In this document: positions 8,932 to 16,047 of the stretch, one piece after another | How positions within the stretch are numbered: the first letter of the stretch is position 1 | Layout of the letters: each line of letters opens with the position of its first letter | DNA from: Oscillospiraceae bacterium | Lineage (GTDB): Bacteria; Bacillota; Clostridia; Oscillospirales; Ruminococcaceae | Assembly (NCBI GenBank): GCA_021201135.1 | Contig: JAJQGT010000011.1 | Location: 62,001-126,000 of the forward strand | Direction of reading: 5' to 3' | DNA length: 64,000 bases | Notes under the pieces: model-generated | What the model saw: only the letters and a program-made list of their open reading frames with translations | Database searches by the model: none | Told to the model about the DNA's origin: nothing | Program-made: the position numbers and the translations under genes

Positions 8932-10308
8932 TTGGCGAAATCAAGCACTGCCTATGTCTGCCGCGAATGCGGTGCGGAAACTCCGAAATGGAACGGAAAA
9001 TGCCCGAACTGCGGGGCGTGGAATTCTCTTGAAGAAGTGATGCTCACGCCCGCCGTGAAGTCGTCAGGCTTTTCGAAAGGCTCCGGCGGAGTGGATTTAG
9101 CCGACAAGATTGTGAACCTCAGTGACCCCATCGACAAAGAGAACGAAACGAGATACCACACGGGAATCTCCGAGCTCGACAGAGTCTTGGGCGGCGGGCT
9201 CGTGAAGGGCTCGGTCGTACTTATCGGCGGCGAGCCGGGCATCGGAAAGTCGACCCTGCTTCTTCAGATTTGCGAATATATGGGCAGGGACAAAGAGATT
9301 CTTTATGTCTCGGGAGAGGAATCCGTAAGGCAGATTAAGCTGAGAGCTTCGAGGCTCGGGGTTACGACCGAAAATCTTTATCTTCTGGCGGAATCAGACG
9401 CAAGGTCCATTTGCGAGACGATTTCCAAAAACAAACCCGAAATCGTCATCATTGATTCGATTCAGACAATGTCGATTAACGATCTGAACTCGTCGGCGGG
9501 GTCTATAACACAGGTCAGGGAGTGCACTTCCCTCTTTATGAGAACGGCGAAGAACGAGGAGATACCGTTCTTCATCGTCGGGCACGTCAACAAGGACGGC
9601 GCGATTGCCGGTCCGAAGGTCATGGAGCATATCGTCGATGCGGTGCTCTATTTTGAGGGCGAGAGGACGCTTTCCTATCGAATCCTGAGAGCCGCTAAAA
9701 ACCGTTTCGGCTCGACAAACGAAATCGGCATGTTCGACATGCAGAACTCTGGGCTCATAGAAGTCAAAAACCCCTCGCAGATGCTTCTTGAGGGGCGACC
9801 GACGGGGGTTTCCGGGTGCTGTGTTGCCTGCGTTATGGAGGGTTCGCGTCCGATACTCGCTGAGGCTCAGGCACTTGTCACGAAGTCGGGACTGCAGCTT
9901 CCGAGGCGGTCGGCATCGGGATTTGACTATAACAGAGTGTGGCTGATTACGGCTGTTCTTGAAAAGCGTGTCGGATTCTATTTCGGAAACTTAGACATAT
10001 ACGTCAATGTGGTCGGAGGGCTCAAGATTAACGAGCCTGCGGCGGACCTGCCGGTGGCACTGGCGCTATACTCTTCGCTCAAGGACAAGCCAATCGGTGA
10101 CGACGTTATCGCCTTCGGTGAAATCGGACTCGGCGGAGAGCTACGCTCGGTTTCGCACCTCGAACAGAGGATAAAAGAGGCGGAGCGGCTTGGGTTTGAA
10201 AAGTGCATTGTGCCGAGAAGCGGAATGAGTAGCATTCAGGGAGGGCACGAAATCCAGATTGTCCCTGTTTCGAACCTCCGGCAGGCGTTCAGTGCGGCTT
10301 TAGATTAA
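8932..10308 (+). CDS. radA: DNA repair protein RadA
   Basis: 458 residues from TTG 8932; the usual RadA head (MAKSSTAYVCRECGAETPKW) begins there and AAAGGA lies 9 bases upstream, whereas the in-frame TTG at 8923 is too close to it. A four-Cys zinc finger (C10, C13, C24, C27), Walker A GGEPGIGKST near 99-108, the RadA signature KNRFGSTNEIG near 260, and a Lon-like C-terminal domain. RadA drives branch migration of recombination intermediates. Convergent with the ClpC-type gene, with only 8 bases between stops. Confidence 0.92.
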   Translation: MAKSSTAYVCRECGAETPKWNGKCPNCGAWNSLEEVMLTPAVKSSGFSKGSGGVDLADKIVNLSDPIDKENETRYHTGISELDRVLGGGLVKGSVVLIGGEPGIGKSTLLLQICEYMGRDKEILYVSGEESVRQIKLRASRLGVTTENLYLLAESDARSICETISKNKPEIVIIDSIQTMSINDLNSSAGSITQVRECTSLFMRTAKNEEIPFFIVGHVNKDGAIAGPKVMEHIVDAVLYFEGERTLSYRILRAAKNRFGSTNEIGMFDMQNSGLIEVKNPSQMLLEGRPTGVSGCCVACVMEGSRPILAEAQALVTKSGLQLPRRSASGFDYNRVWLITAVLEKRVGFYFGNLDIYVNVVGGLKINEPAADLPVALALYSSLKDKPIGDDVIAFGEIGLGGELRSVSHLEQRIKEAERLGFEKCIVPRSGMSSIQGGHEIQIVPVSNLRQAFSAALD

Positions 10309-10316
10309 TATAATTT

Positions 10317-12644
10317 TCATGCGGAAACGGTGAGGCTTCTTCTGAAAAGGACCTTGCCGTTACTTATTTCACACATAAGCTCTCCCCTCCTGCCGATTGA
10401 CAGTTCATAGGCAAGAGGGTTTTCTATCTCCGAGGTGATGACACGCTTTATCTCGCGGGCTCCGAATTCGGAAGTGTCGGATTTCGAAAGAATGAAGTCT
10501 TCGACGCCGTCGGCGTAGCTCAAGCGAATACCGGCGGAAGCGGCACGCTTATTAAGCTGTAACAGCAGTTGCCTTGTCAGTTCCTCACAGGAAGCTCTCG
10601 AAAGTCGGTTGAAGTTGCAGATTGCATCAATGCGGTTCAGGAGCTCGATTGAGAACTGTCTCGAAAGAGTGCCACGGTCGGAACTTTCGGCAGAGATAAA
10701 GCCGCATGATGTGGATTTTGAAGCAACGATGTTGGTCGTCATGATTACGACAGTATTGCGGAACGAAACGTGCCTGCCCTGCGAATCGGTGAGACTGCCG
10801 TTGTCGCAGATCTGGAGCAAAATTGAGATTACGTCTCGGTCAGCCTTCTCAAGCTCGTCGAAAAGAACGACGCTGTAGGGCGATTTGCGGACACGCTCCG
10901 TGAGCTCGCCGCCGTTTTCGCTCCCTACATAGCCGGGCGGCGAACCGATGAGGCGGGAAAGAGAATATTTTTCCGAAAACTCGGACATATCAAGTCTTAT
11001 CAGCTTGTCGTCGCTCCCAAAAAGCGCTTCGCATACCGCTTTGGCAAGAGAGGTCTTGCCGACGCCGGTAGGTCCCGAGAAGAGAAGCGTTGAAATAGGA
11101 CGGCTTTTATCCCGAAGCCCCGAACCGGAGCGTCGGAGGGCGTTTATAACCTCCGAAATCGCTTCGTCCTGACCGATTACACGGGTCCTGAGAATGCTTT
11201 CGATATGCGGGATGTTGCGGATGAGCTCATGCTCGTCGGGAACGGATGTCTGTAAAGCTATGCACCTTGCAATATCCGTGCCGGTAACCGTAGGAGTGAG
11301 GAAATTGTTGCTGAGTTGGCTGAGATAGTGCTCCTTGAGCCCTTCGGTGGTTATTCCTGACAAACTGCTCTCAAGCTTCTTCATATTCTGCCGCTTTGTA
11401 AAGCTACTGAGTTTTACAGATGAACAGGCTTCGTCTAAAATATCTATAGCCTTATCCGGCAGATATCTGTCGGGAATCGAGCGGCTTGAGAGTTCGACAG
11501 CCTTTCTTATCGCTTCGTCGGTGATTCTGACATGATGATGGGATTCGTATTTCGGTTTCAGGCGCATGAGCATGCCGATTGCTGTCTCTTCGTCCGGCTC
11601 GTTTATGCGGACTATTGAAAAACGCCTGTCGAGCGCCTTGTCTTTTTCGATTGTCTTGCGATATTCGTCATAGGTGGTGGCGCCTATCACCCTTATCTCG
11701 CCTCGGGCAAGCATGGGCTTCAGGATATTAGCGGCGTCGATTGCTCCTTCTGCCGCTCCGGCACCGATAAGCATGTGAATCTCGTCGATGAAAAGGATTA
11801 TGCCGTCGATGGTCGCCGCCTCGTCGATGCAGTATTTGAGACGTTCCTCAAAGTCGCCTCTATATTTAGCACCCGCCAGTAATTGCGTCAGGCTGAGGGA
11901 GTATATTCTCACGTTCAGAAGCTGTTCGGGAACGTTTCCCTCGGCTATCTTTCCGGCAAGGGCTTCGACAACGGCGGTCTTGCCGACGCCCGCTTCGCCC
12001 ACGAGACAGGGATTGTTTTTCTGGCGCCGAAGGAGAATTCCGATTATCCGCTCGATTTCCTGCTCACGCATGGCGCATGGGTCGAATTCACCGAGTGAAG
12101 CCTTCCTGACCATGTCGAAGCCGAATTTTTCGAGATTCGGGGCTTTCGGCTGTGAGTGATAAGTCGTCCCCACCCTGCTGTCGTGCTCGATTATTTCGGC
12201 TGTTGCGGCGAAGATTCGCGAGGAGTTGCCGGTGAGCTCGCCCAGAACGCAACCGGCGGTCGAGTTCTGCTGACCGAGGATTGCATAGAGGATATGCTCG
12301 GTTCCGGCTTTCTGGTCGCCGTGCTCGGTCGCCGTTTTCTTGGCGAATTTGAGGCAGCGCTTGGCGGCGGGAGTGAAAGCATCGACGTCAAGGTTCGTCT
12401 TCTTCGAACCCTTGCCCGCCATTTCGCATATTTTCCTGCTGACGGCTTGGTAGCTGACTCCGAAGCTTGAAAGAATCTCACCGGCGGCGTCTGCGGCTCC
12501 GTCCCTGAGAAAGCCTAAAAGAAGATGCTCGGTGCCGACATAGGTGTGCCCCAATTCCATGGCACACTTCATCGCCTGCTTTATCGTGCTTATAGCCTCG
12601 TCGGTATAATCGGAGCTCGGGTATACTCTATCAAAATCAATCAC
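10317..12644 (-). CDS. clpC: ClpC-type AAA+ unfoldase
   Basis: 775 residues. A double Clp N-domain (residues 1-145), AAA-1 with GEAGVGKTAVVE and ILFIDEIHMLIGAGAAEG, a short middle segment (FTKRQNMKKLESSL), AAA-2 with GPTGVGKTSLAK, SPPGYVGSENGG and VVLFDELEKAD, and a C-terminal D2-small domain. It is somewhat shorter than classical ClpC and has no ctsR, mcsA or mcsB beside it, and I saw no clear CtsR box, so control differs from the Bacillus model. Start is GTG 12644, with GAGG about 10 bases upstream. Confidence 0.85.
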   Translation of the reverse strand: MIDFDRVYPSSDYTDEAISTIKQAMKCAMELGHTYVGTEHLLLGFLRDGAADAAGEILSSFGVSYQAVSRKICEMAGKGSKKTNLDVDAFTPAAKRCLKFAKKTATEHGDQKAGTEHILYAILGQQNSTAGCVLGELTGNSSRIFAATAEIIEHDSRVGTTYHSQPKAPNLEKFGFDMVRKASLGEFDPCAMREQEIERIIGILLRRQKNNPCLVGEAGVGKTAVVEALAGKIAEGNVPEQLLNVRIYSLSLTQLLAGAKYRGDFEERLKYCIDEAATIDGIILFIDEIHMLIGAGAAEGAIDAANILKPMLARGEIRVIGATTYDEYRKTIEKDKALDRRFSIVRINEPDEETAIGMLMRLKPKYESHHHVRITDEAIRKAVELSSRSIPDRYLPDKAIDILDEACSSVKLSSFTKRQNMKKLESSLSGITTEGLKEHYLSQLSNNFLTPTVTGTDIARCIALQTSVPDEHELIRNIPHIESILRTRVIGQDEAISEVINALRRSGSGLRDKSRPISTLLFSGPTGVGKTSLAKAVCEALFGSDDKLIRLDMSEFSEKYSLSRLIGSPPGYVGSENGGELTERVRKSPYSVVLFDELEKADRDVISILLQICDNGSLTDSQGRHVSFRNTVVIMTTNIVASKSTSCGFISAESSDRGTLSRQFSIELLNRIDAICNFNRLSRASCEELTRQLLLQLNKRAASAGIRLSYADGVEDFILSKSDTSEFGAREIKRVITSEIENPLAYELSIGRRGELMCEISNGKVLFRRSLTVSA

Positions 12645-12809
12645 TGTTACTTGACCTCGCTATCACTGATATTTACATTTCAAGCTTTGACAGTTTTTTC
12701 TTGAATATTCATTTGCCGTCGGCGATTCACGGCGCTATAATTCTTACGCCGCGAATACATAACCGACATTTTAAGCTTATGCCGGCGGGACAATAAACAG
12801 TAACACATT

Positions 12810-12838
12810 TTGAGCTCTCGAATAAACTGAACTATAAG
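12810..12838 (+). promoter_or_regulatory. Promoter of the Cys-rich peptide gene
   Basis: TTGAGC, 17 bases, TATAAG, 40 bases before ATG 12879. The 234-base gap 12645-12878 otherwise holds only an imperfect GGCG/CGCC inverted repeat near 12735-12755. Confidence 0.5.
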
Positions 12839-12878
12839 CAAGACGCTTGCTTTAATACTTCTTAAAGGAGACAGATAT

Positions 12879-13013
12879 ATGAACTGCTCATCATGCTTCA
12901 GTGGATACTGGTGGATTATCATCCTTATCCTCATCATTCTTTTTGCTTTCAACGGCAACTGCGGATGCTCGAGCTGCGACAGCTGCAGTAACTGCAACAG
13001 CTGTGGTTGCTGA
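12879..13013 (+). CDS. Cys-rich single-pass membrane peptide, 44 residues
   Basis: AAAGGAG at 12864-12870 precedes ATG 12879. The product has two N-terminal Cys (C3, C6: NCSSC), a Trp-Trp-led hydrophobic helix (residues 11-24) and a tail of evenly spaced Cys at 28, 30, 33, 36, 39, 42 and 44, mostly in C-x2-C steps. Nine Cys in 44 residues suggest metal binding or disulfides at a membrane face. It resembles in style the tiny YjcZ-like sporulation peptides, but I cannot assign a family. It has its own promoter and terminator, so it is a monocistronic gene. Confidence 0.6.
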   Translation: MNCSSCFSGYWWIIILILIILFAFNGNCGCSSCDSCSNCNSCGC

Positions 13014-13014
13014 C

Positions 13015-13034
13015 ACTTTGACTTCCGTCAAAGT
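13015..13034 (+). terminator. Small UUCC-loop hairpin after the Cys-rich peptide gene
   Basis: ACTTTGAC-TTCC-GTCAAAGT immediately after the stop codon; it may protect the 3' end ahead of the main terminator. Confidence 0.45.
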
Positions 13035-13040
13035 GAAAAA

Positions 13041-13073
13041 ACGTCCCACTTATCAGACAGTGGGACGTTTTTG
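13041..13073 (+). terminator. Rho-independent terminator of the Cys-rich peptide gene
   Basis: Perfect 10-bp stem ACGTCCCACT/AGTGGGACGT with an 8-base loop, then TTTTT. Confidence 0.85.
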
Positions 13074-13087
13074 CTGTACGAATTAAC

Positions 13088-13116
13088 TTGACAAAATGCT
13101 CGGAATAGACGATAAT
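13088..13116 (+). promoter_or_regulatory. Promoter of the 13157 membrane protein gene
   Basis: TTGACA, 17 bases, GATAAT; CAGGAGG follows ahead of ATG 13157. Confidence 0.7.
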
Positions 13117-13156
13117 ATAAATGTGAGAATTTGTCACCTGTTCAGGAGGATGTTAT

Positions 13157-13687
13157 ATGGAAAAAGATTCCCTTAAGGATTTATTATACTGCCTCAGCCG
13201 GTTCGGATTGTTCTGGGCGATAACAGTGTTCGGAATTATTATCGGCAAGACAGCCGTCCTTGGAGTTATCGGGACGATTATTCCGAGGCTTCGGCTTTAT
13301 GACAATACAGAGCTTCTGAGCCTTCTGTCCTGCATCATTCCAGCGATTATGCTCATAATGCTTTTTGCGGACGATGCGAAGCGACACACGGCTTACAGGG
13401 CATACAGACCGCTGTTCGTGACAATCGTGATGCTCGTTACCGGGATTGTCTATTACATCCCGGCGGTCGTTGCGGGATACCTGACGGAAGAACGTGCGGT
13501 TGACGCCATCACCGAGCTTTACTTCACGAGCTATTGGCTGACGTTTGTGAGCGACAAGCTTGAGGTATACGCGCTTCTGGGGACAATATTCTGGGTTGCG
13601 CTGTGCATTCTCACCTATGTTATCGCAAGAAGGGTTTATCTTCACAAGTTCGAGAACGGCGAATATGAATATGAGGTTCAGGGCTAA
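13157..13687 (+). CDS. Multi-pass membrane protein of unknown function
   Basis: 176 residues with four or five hydrophobic segments (about 14-40, 52-70, 86-108, 138-162) and a charged C-terminus (KFENGEYEYEVQG). I do not recognise a family. It stands alone between its own promoter and a shared terminator. Confidence 0.6.
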   Translation: MEKDSLKDLLYCLSRFGLFWAITVFGIIIGKTAVLGVIGTIIPRLRLYDNTELLSLLSCIIPAIMLIMLFADDAKRHTAYRAYRPLFVTIVMLVTGIVYYIPAVVAGYLTEERAVDAITELYFTSYWLTFVSDKLEVYALLGTIFWVALCILTYVIARRVYLHKFENGEYEYEVQG

Positions 13688-13703
13688 CCGGGACAAACAA
13701 AAA

Positions 13704-13733
13704 CGTCGGGCATTGAAACCCGACGCTTTTTTT
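13704..13733 (+). terminator. Bidirectional terminator between 13157 gene and folT
   Basis: Stem CGTCGGG/CCCGACG (13704-13710, 13719-13725) with T runs on both sides, serving both convergent genes; its right edge overlaps the folT stop codon. Confidence 0.8.
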
Positions 13734-14511
13734 ATTCTTCCGTGACCGGTTTTTCGATTTCGAGCATTTCGTAGAGATAGTCGATTTCCTCCTGCTGAGC
13801 TTCGATTGTGTCGCTCTGGTCATCATACTTGTTCTTCAGGTACTGTGCGACGATTCCGGTGCAACCGATGAGAAGGATAAGAAGGCAGACGACATAGGTC
13901 ATGCCGTGCATGAAGTTCTCGTCGTTGAAAATACCCGCATCAACCGTCCTCGCACCCTTGAAGACGCTTGTATACGCTTTGAGAACCAAAGGCAGGAAGA
14001 TTGAAAGGAGTATCACGTCGACCGGGAACTGCGCTAAGTTCTTTATGATTCTTGCGGGAAGAATCGCCATGAAGCCGCTTCCGTAGAGAGCGGATATCGC
14101 CCAGTTCGTCAGAAGCAGATTACAGATTACTATTACCGTTGCCTTTGCGGAAACGATTCTGACGATGAGCCACTTGTCGTTCTTGGCGTTATAGAGGAAC
14201 AGCCCATAGAGAAGTCCGCCGAGAGCCTCGATAAGAGTGAACCGGATATCGAATGCGCCGTCGGGCTTGATGATGTAGCCCAGGATGTCGGTTATCATTC
14301 CGGCGGTGAAGCCGACCGTCGGTCCGTAGAGCATGCCAATAGCCGCCATCGCTATGAAGGCGAACGAGATTGTCATGTAATTGGAGACCTTGATACTGAT
14401 TGTGAGCTTCAGGACCAGATCGAGAGCTATCAGCATAGCGATAACACACAGGTTGCGGACACTTTTCAGTTCCTTGGCGGAACGGGCGAACAGATTGAAA
14501 AATCCTTTCAT
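13732..14511 (-). CDS. folT: Folate ECF transporter S component with C-terminal coiled coil
   Basis: 259 residues. The first ~175 match the folate-type S component (VRNLCVIAMLIALDLVLKLT, then GMLYGPTVGFTAGMITDILGYI and LIEALGGLLYGLFLY). It should bind folate or THF and work with a shared EcfAAT module encoded elsewhere. Residues 205-259 are unusual for the family: an extra membrane helix (VCLLILLIGCTGIVAQYL) and a cytosolic acidic coiled coil (IEAQQEEIDYLYEMLEIE). A THF riboswitch lies upstream, which strongly supports the substrate. Confidence 0.85.
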   Translation of the reverse strand: MKGFFNLFARSAKELKSVRNLCVIAMLIALDLVLKLTISIKVSNYMTISFAFIAMAAIGMLYGPTVGFTAGMITDILGYIIKPDGAFDIRFTLIEALGGLLYGLFLYNAKNDKWLIVRIVSAKATVIVICNLLLTNWAISALYGSGFMAILPARIIKNLAQFPVDVILLSIFLPLVLKAYTSVFKGARTVDAGIFNDENFMHGMTYVVCLLILLIGCTGIVAQYLKNKYDDQSDTIEAQQEEIDYLYEMLEIEKPVTEE

Positions 14512-14516
14512 AATAA

Positions 14517-14555
14517 AATCCTCCTACACAAGTTGACTTATAGTGCAGAAGGATT
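14517..14555 (-). promoter_or_regulatory. Possible ribosome-binding-site sequestering pairing of folT
   Basis: On the transcript, AATCCT (from 14550-14555) can pair with AGGATT (14517-14522), which overlaps the AGGAGGATT ribosome binding site of folT. Together with the riboswitch upstream, this suggests control at translation initiation. Inference from base complementarity only. Confidence 0.4.
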
Positions 14556-14574
14556 ATTTGTATTTGCCAGTCCT

Positions 14575-14616
14575 CAAGTTCGCTTGCGAACTTGTTCAGC
14601 TTCGCTTGCGAAGCTG
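14575..14616 (-). repeat. Two tandem hairpins with the same core
   Basis: CAAGTTCG-CTTG-CGAACTTG (14575-14594) and CAGCTTCG-CTTG-CGAAGCTG (14597-14616) share the core TTCGCTTGCGAA but differ compensatorily in their outer pairs. They lie between the riboswitch aptamer and the folT ribosome binding site. Confidence 0.6.
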
Positions 14617-14621
14617 TCTAC

Positions 14622-14726
14622 ACAGTAAGCGGGATGCGAAAACCGAACCGCAGGGTCAAACCGTTTCGTCCGCGGGACAACTCCCCGTTCCCGTGGCACT
14701 ATAACGCTCGGTTTTCTACTCTTTTG
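14622..14726 (-). ncRNA. Tetrahydrofolate (THF) riboswitch
   Basis: Read on the minus strand the region shows the THF aptamer landmarks in order: AGAGTAGA, GCGTTA then GTGCC, GGGGAGTTG, CGGACGAAAC, and the closing GCATCCCGCTT. The family senses reduced folates and sits upstream of folate uptake and synthesis genes; here it precedes folT, a classic target. Confidence 0.85.
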
Positions 14727-14750
14727 ATGTTGCGAATGATTTGCCCGATA

Positions 14751-15713
14751 TTACAGGGCGAGGTCGCTGAGAAGATTATGTAGATGCTCGTCGTAATTCT
14801 TTCTCATGCCGAGAGCTTCTACTATATCGTAATCCACGAGGTGACCGTTCTTAAGGGCAACGACTCTGTTTGTGAGACCGTTTGCGAGAAGGTCGACCGC
14901 ATAGCAACCCATTCTTGCCGCCATGACTCTGTCGGTGCAGGTGGGGGCTCCACCTCTCTGGACGTGACCGAGAATCGTTACTCTTGTCTCGATTCCGGTG
15001 TGCTCCTGAATGTAGGCACCGATGTCCTCGGAATGTCCGACACCTTCGGCAACGACTATTTCAAAGTGAGTCTTGCCGGTAGCCTTCTGCTCCATCATCT
15101 TCTGGCAGATTTCCGAAAGGTTGAACTCCTTCTCGACGGTGATTACTTCGGTAGCTCCGGTTGCAACGCCGACGTTTACGGCGATATGACCGGCTCTACG
15201 ACCCATAACCTCGACTACTGAGCAACGGCTGTGGGACATTTCGGTGTCCTTGATCTTATCAATCATGCCGAGTGCGGTGTTGAGAGCGGTGTCGAAACCG
15301 ATTGTGTAATCGGTGCAGGCGATATCGTTGTCGATTGTGCCGGGGATTCCGATGCACTTTACGCCCTTCTTCGAGATGTCGAGTGCACCTCTGAAGGTTC
15401 CGTCGCCGCCGATGCAGACCAAGCTGTCGATTCCGAGCTTGTCGCAGTTCTCCTTGGCTATGTTAAGACCTTCCTCGGTCATGAACATTTTGCTTCTGGC
15501 AGTGTAGAGAATGGTGCCGCCTCTCTGGACGATATCCGAAACGTCTCTTGCGTTCATTTCGTACATATCACCGTCGATAAGACCCTGATATCCTCTTCTG
15601 ATGCCGACGGCTTTGAAGCCCTTGGCTATGGAAGCTCTTACTACCGCTCTGATTGCGGCGTTCATTCCGGGAGCGTCTCCTCCGCTTGTAAGTATTCCGA
15701 TTGTTCTTGACAT
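14751..15713 (-). CDS. pfkA: ATP-dependent 6-phosphofructokinase
   Basis: 320 residues from ATG 15713, which has GGAGG 8 bases upstream. ILTSGGDAPGMNAAIRA at the N-terminus, CIGGDGTFRGA (the Gly after GGD favours ATP over PPi), catalytic GIPGTIDNDI, MGRRAGHIA, and VTILGHVQRGGAPT with allosteric-site features of the homotetrameric bacterial enzyme. Commits fructose-6-phosphate to glycolysis. It stands alone behind a good promoter; the folT riboswitch begins 25 bases past its stop codon. Confidence 0.95.
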   Translation of the reverse strand: MSRTIGILTSGGDAPGMNAAIRAVVRASIAKGFKAVGIRRGYQGLIDGDMYEMNARDVSDIVQRGGTILYTARSKMFMTEEGLNIAKENCDKLGIDSLVCIGGDGTFRGALDISKKGVKCIGIPGTIDNDIACTDYTIGFDTALNTALGMIDKIKDTEMSHSRCSVVEVMGRRAGHIAVNVGVATGATEVITVEKEFNLSEICQKMMEQKATGKTHFEIVVAEGVGHSEDIGAYIQEHTGIETRVTILGHVQRGGAPTCTDRVMAARMGCYAVDLLANGLTNRVVALKNGHLVDYDIVEALGMRKNYDEHLHNLLSDLAL

Positions 15714-15884
15714 ACAAGTACCTCCAAAACAATTCAAAAAACAAATTTATATCTGACAGTGCAGATCTCACATCAAAAACCGGCGAAAATATTTATATCA
15801 TCATAATATTTTCGAGAAACAACGACCCGCATTGCCTTTGACAGTCGCAAGAGCAACCGAGCTACTTTGAACCGTCTACCTTAT

Positions 15885-15913
15885 AGAATAGCATTTTACG
15901 AGCGAGATGTCAA
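15885..15913 (-). promoter_or_regulatory. pfkA: Promoter of pfkA
   Basis: Minus strand: TTGACA, 17 bases, TATTCT. The leader to the start codon is about 165 bases and contains an AT-rich inverted repeat (AAAATATT/AATATTTT, about 15787-15813). The 334-base gap 15714-16047 holds only this, that leader and the terminator at 15928. Confidence 0.7.
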
Positions 15914-15927
15914 TCTTTTTACGCCAA

Positions 15928-15955
15928 AATACGCACCAAAAAAAAGGTGCGTATT
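15928..15955 (-). terminator. Hairpin after the pseudokinase gene
   Basis: AATACGCACC/GGTGCGTATT, a 10-bp perfect stem around eight As (eight Us on the minus transcript). The T run after it is poor, so termination strength is uncertain. Confidence 0.55.
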
Positions 15956-16047
15956 AAGCCGATTATCTGTACAAAATCATATTTCCTGCGGGATTTTTTA
16001 CGCTTTTTGTCCGCAATTTCAAACTATACTGCAAGTAATTTCGGGTA

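Noticed and set aside
12645-12700. CtsR operator upstream of clpC
   Set aside because: Only isolated GGTCAAG/GTCAAAG pieces, not the tandem heptamer repeat of CtsR boxes.
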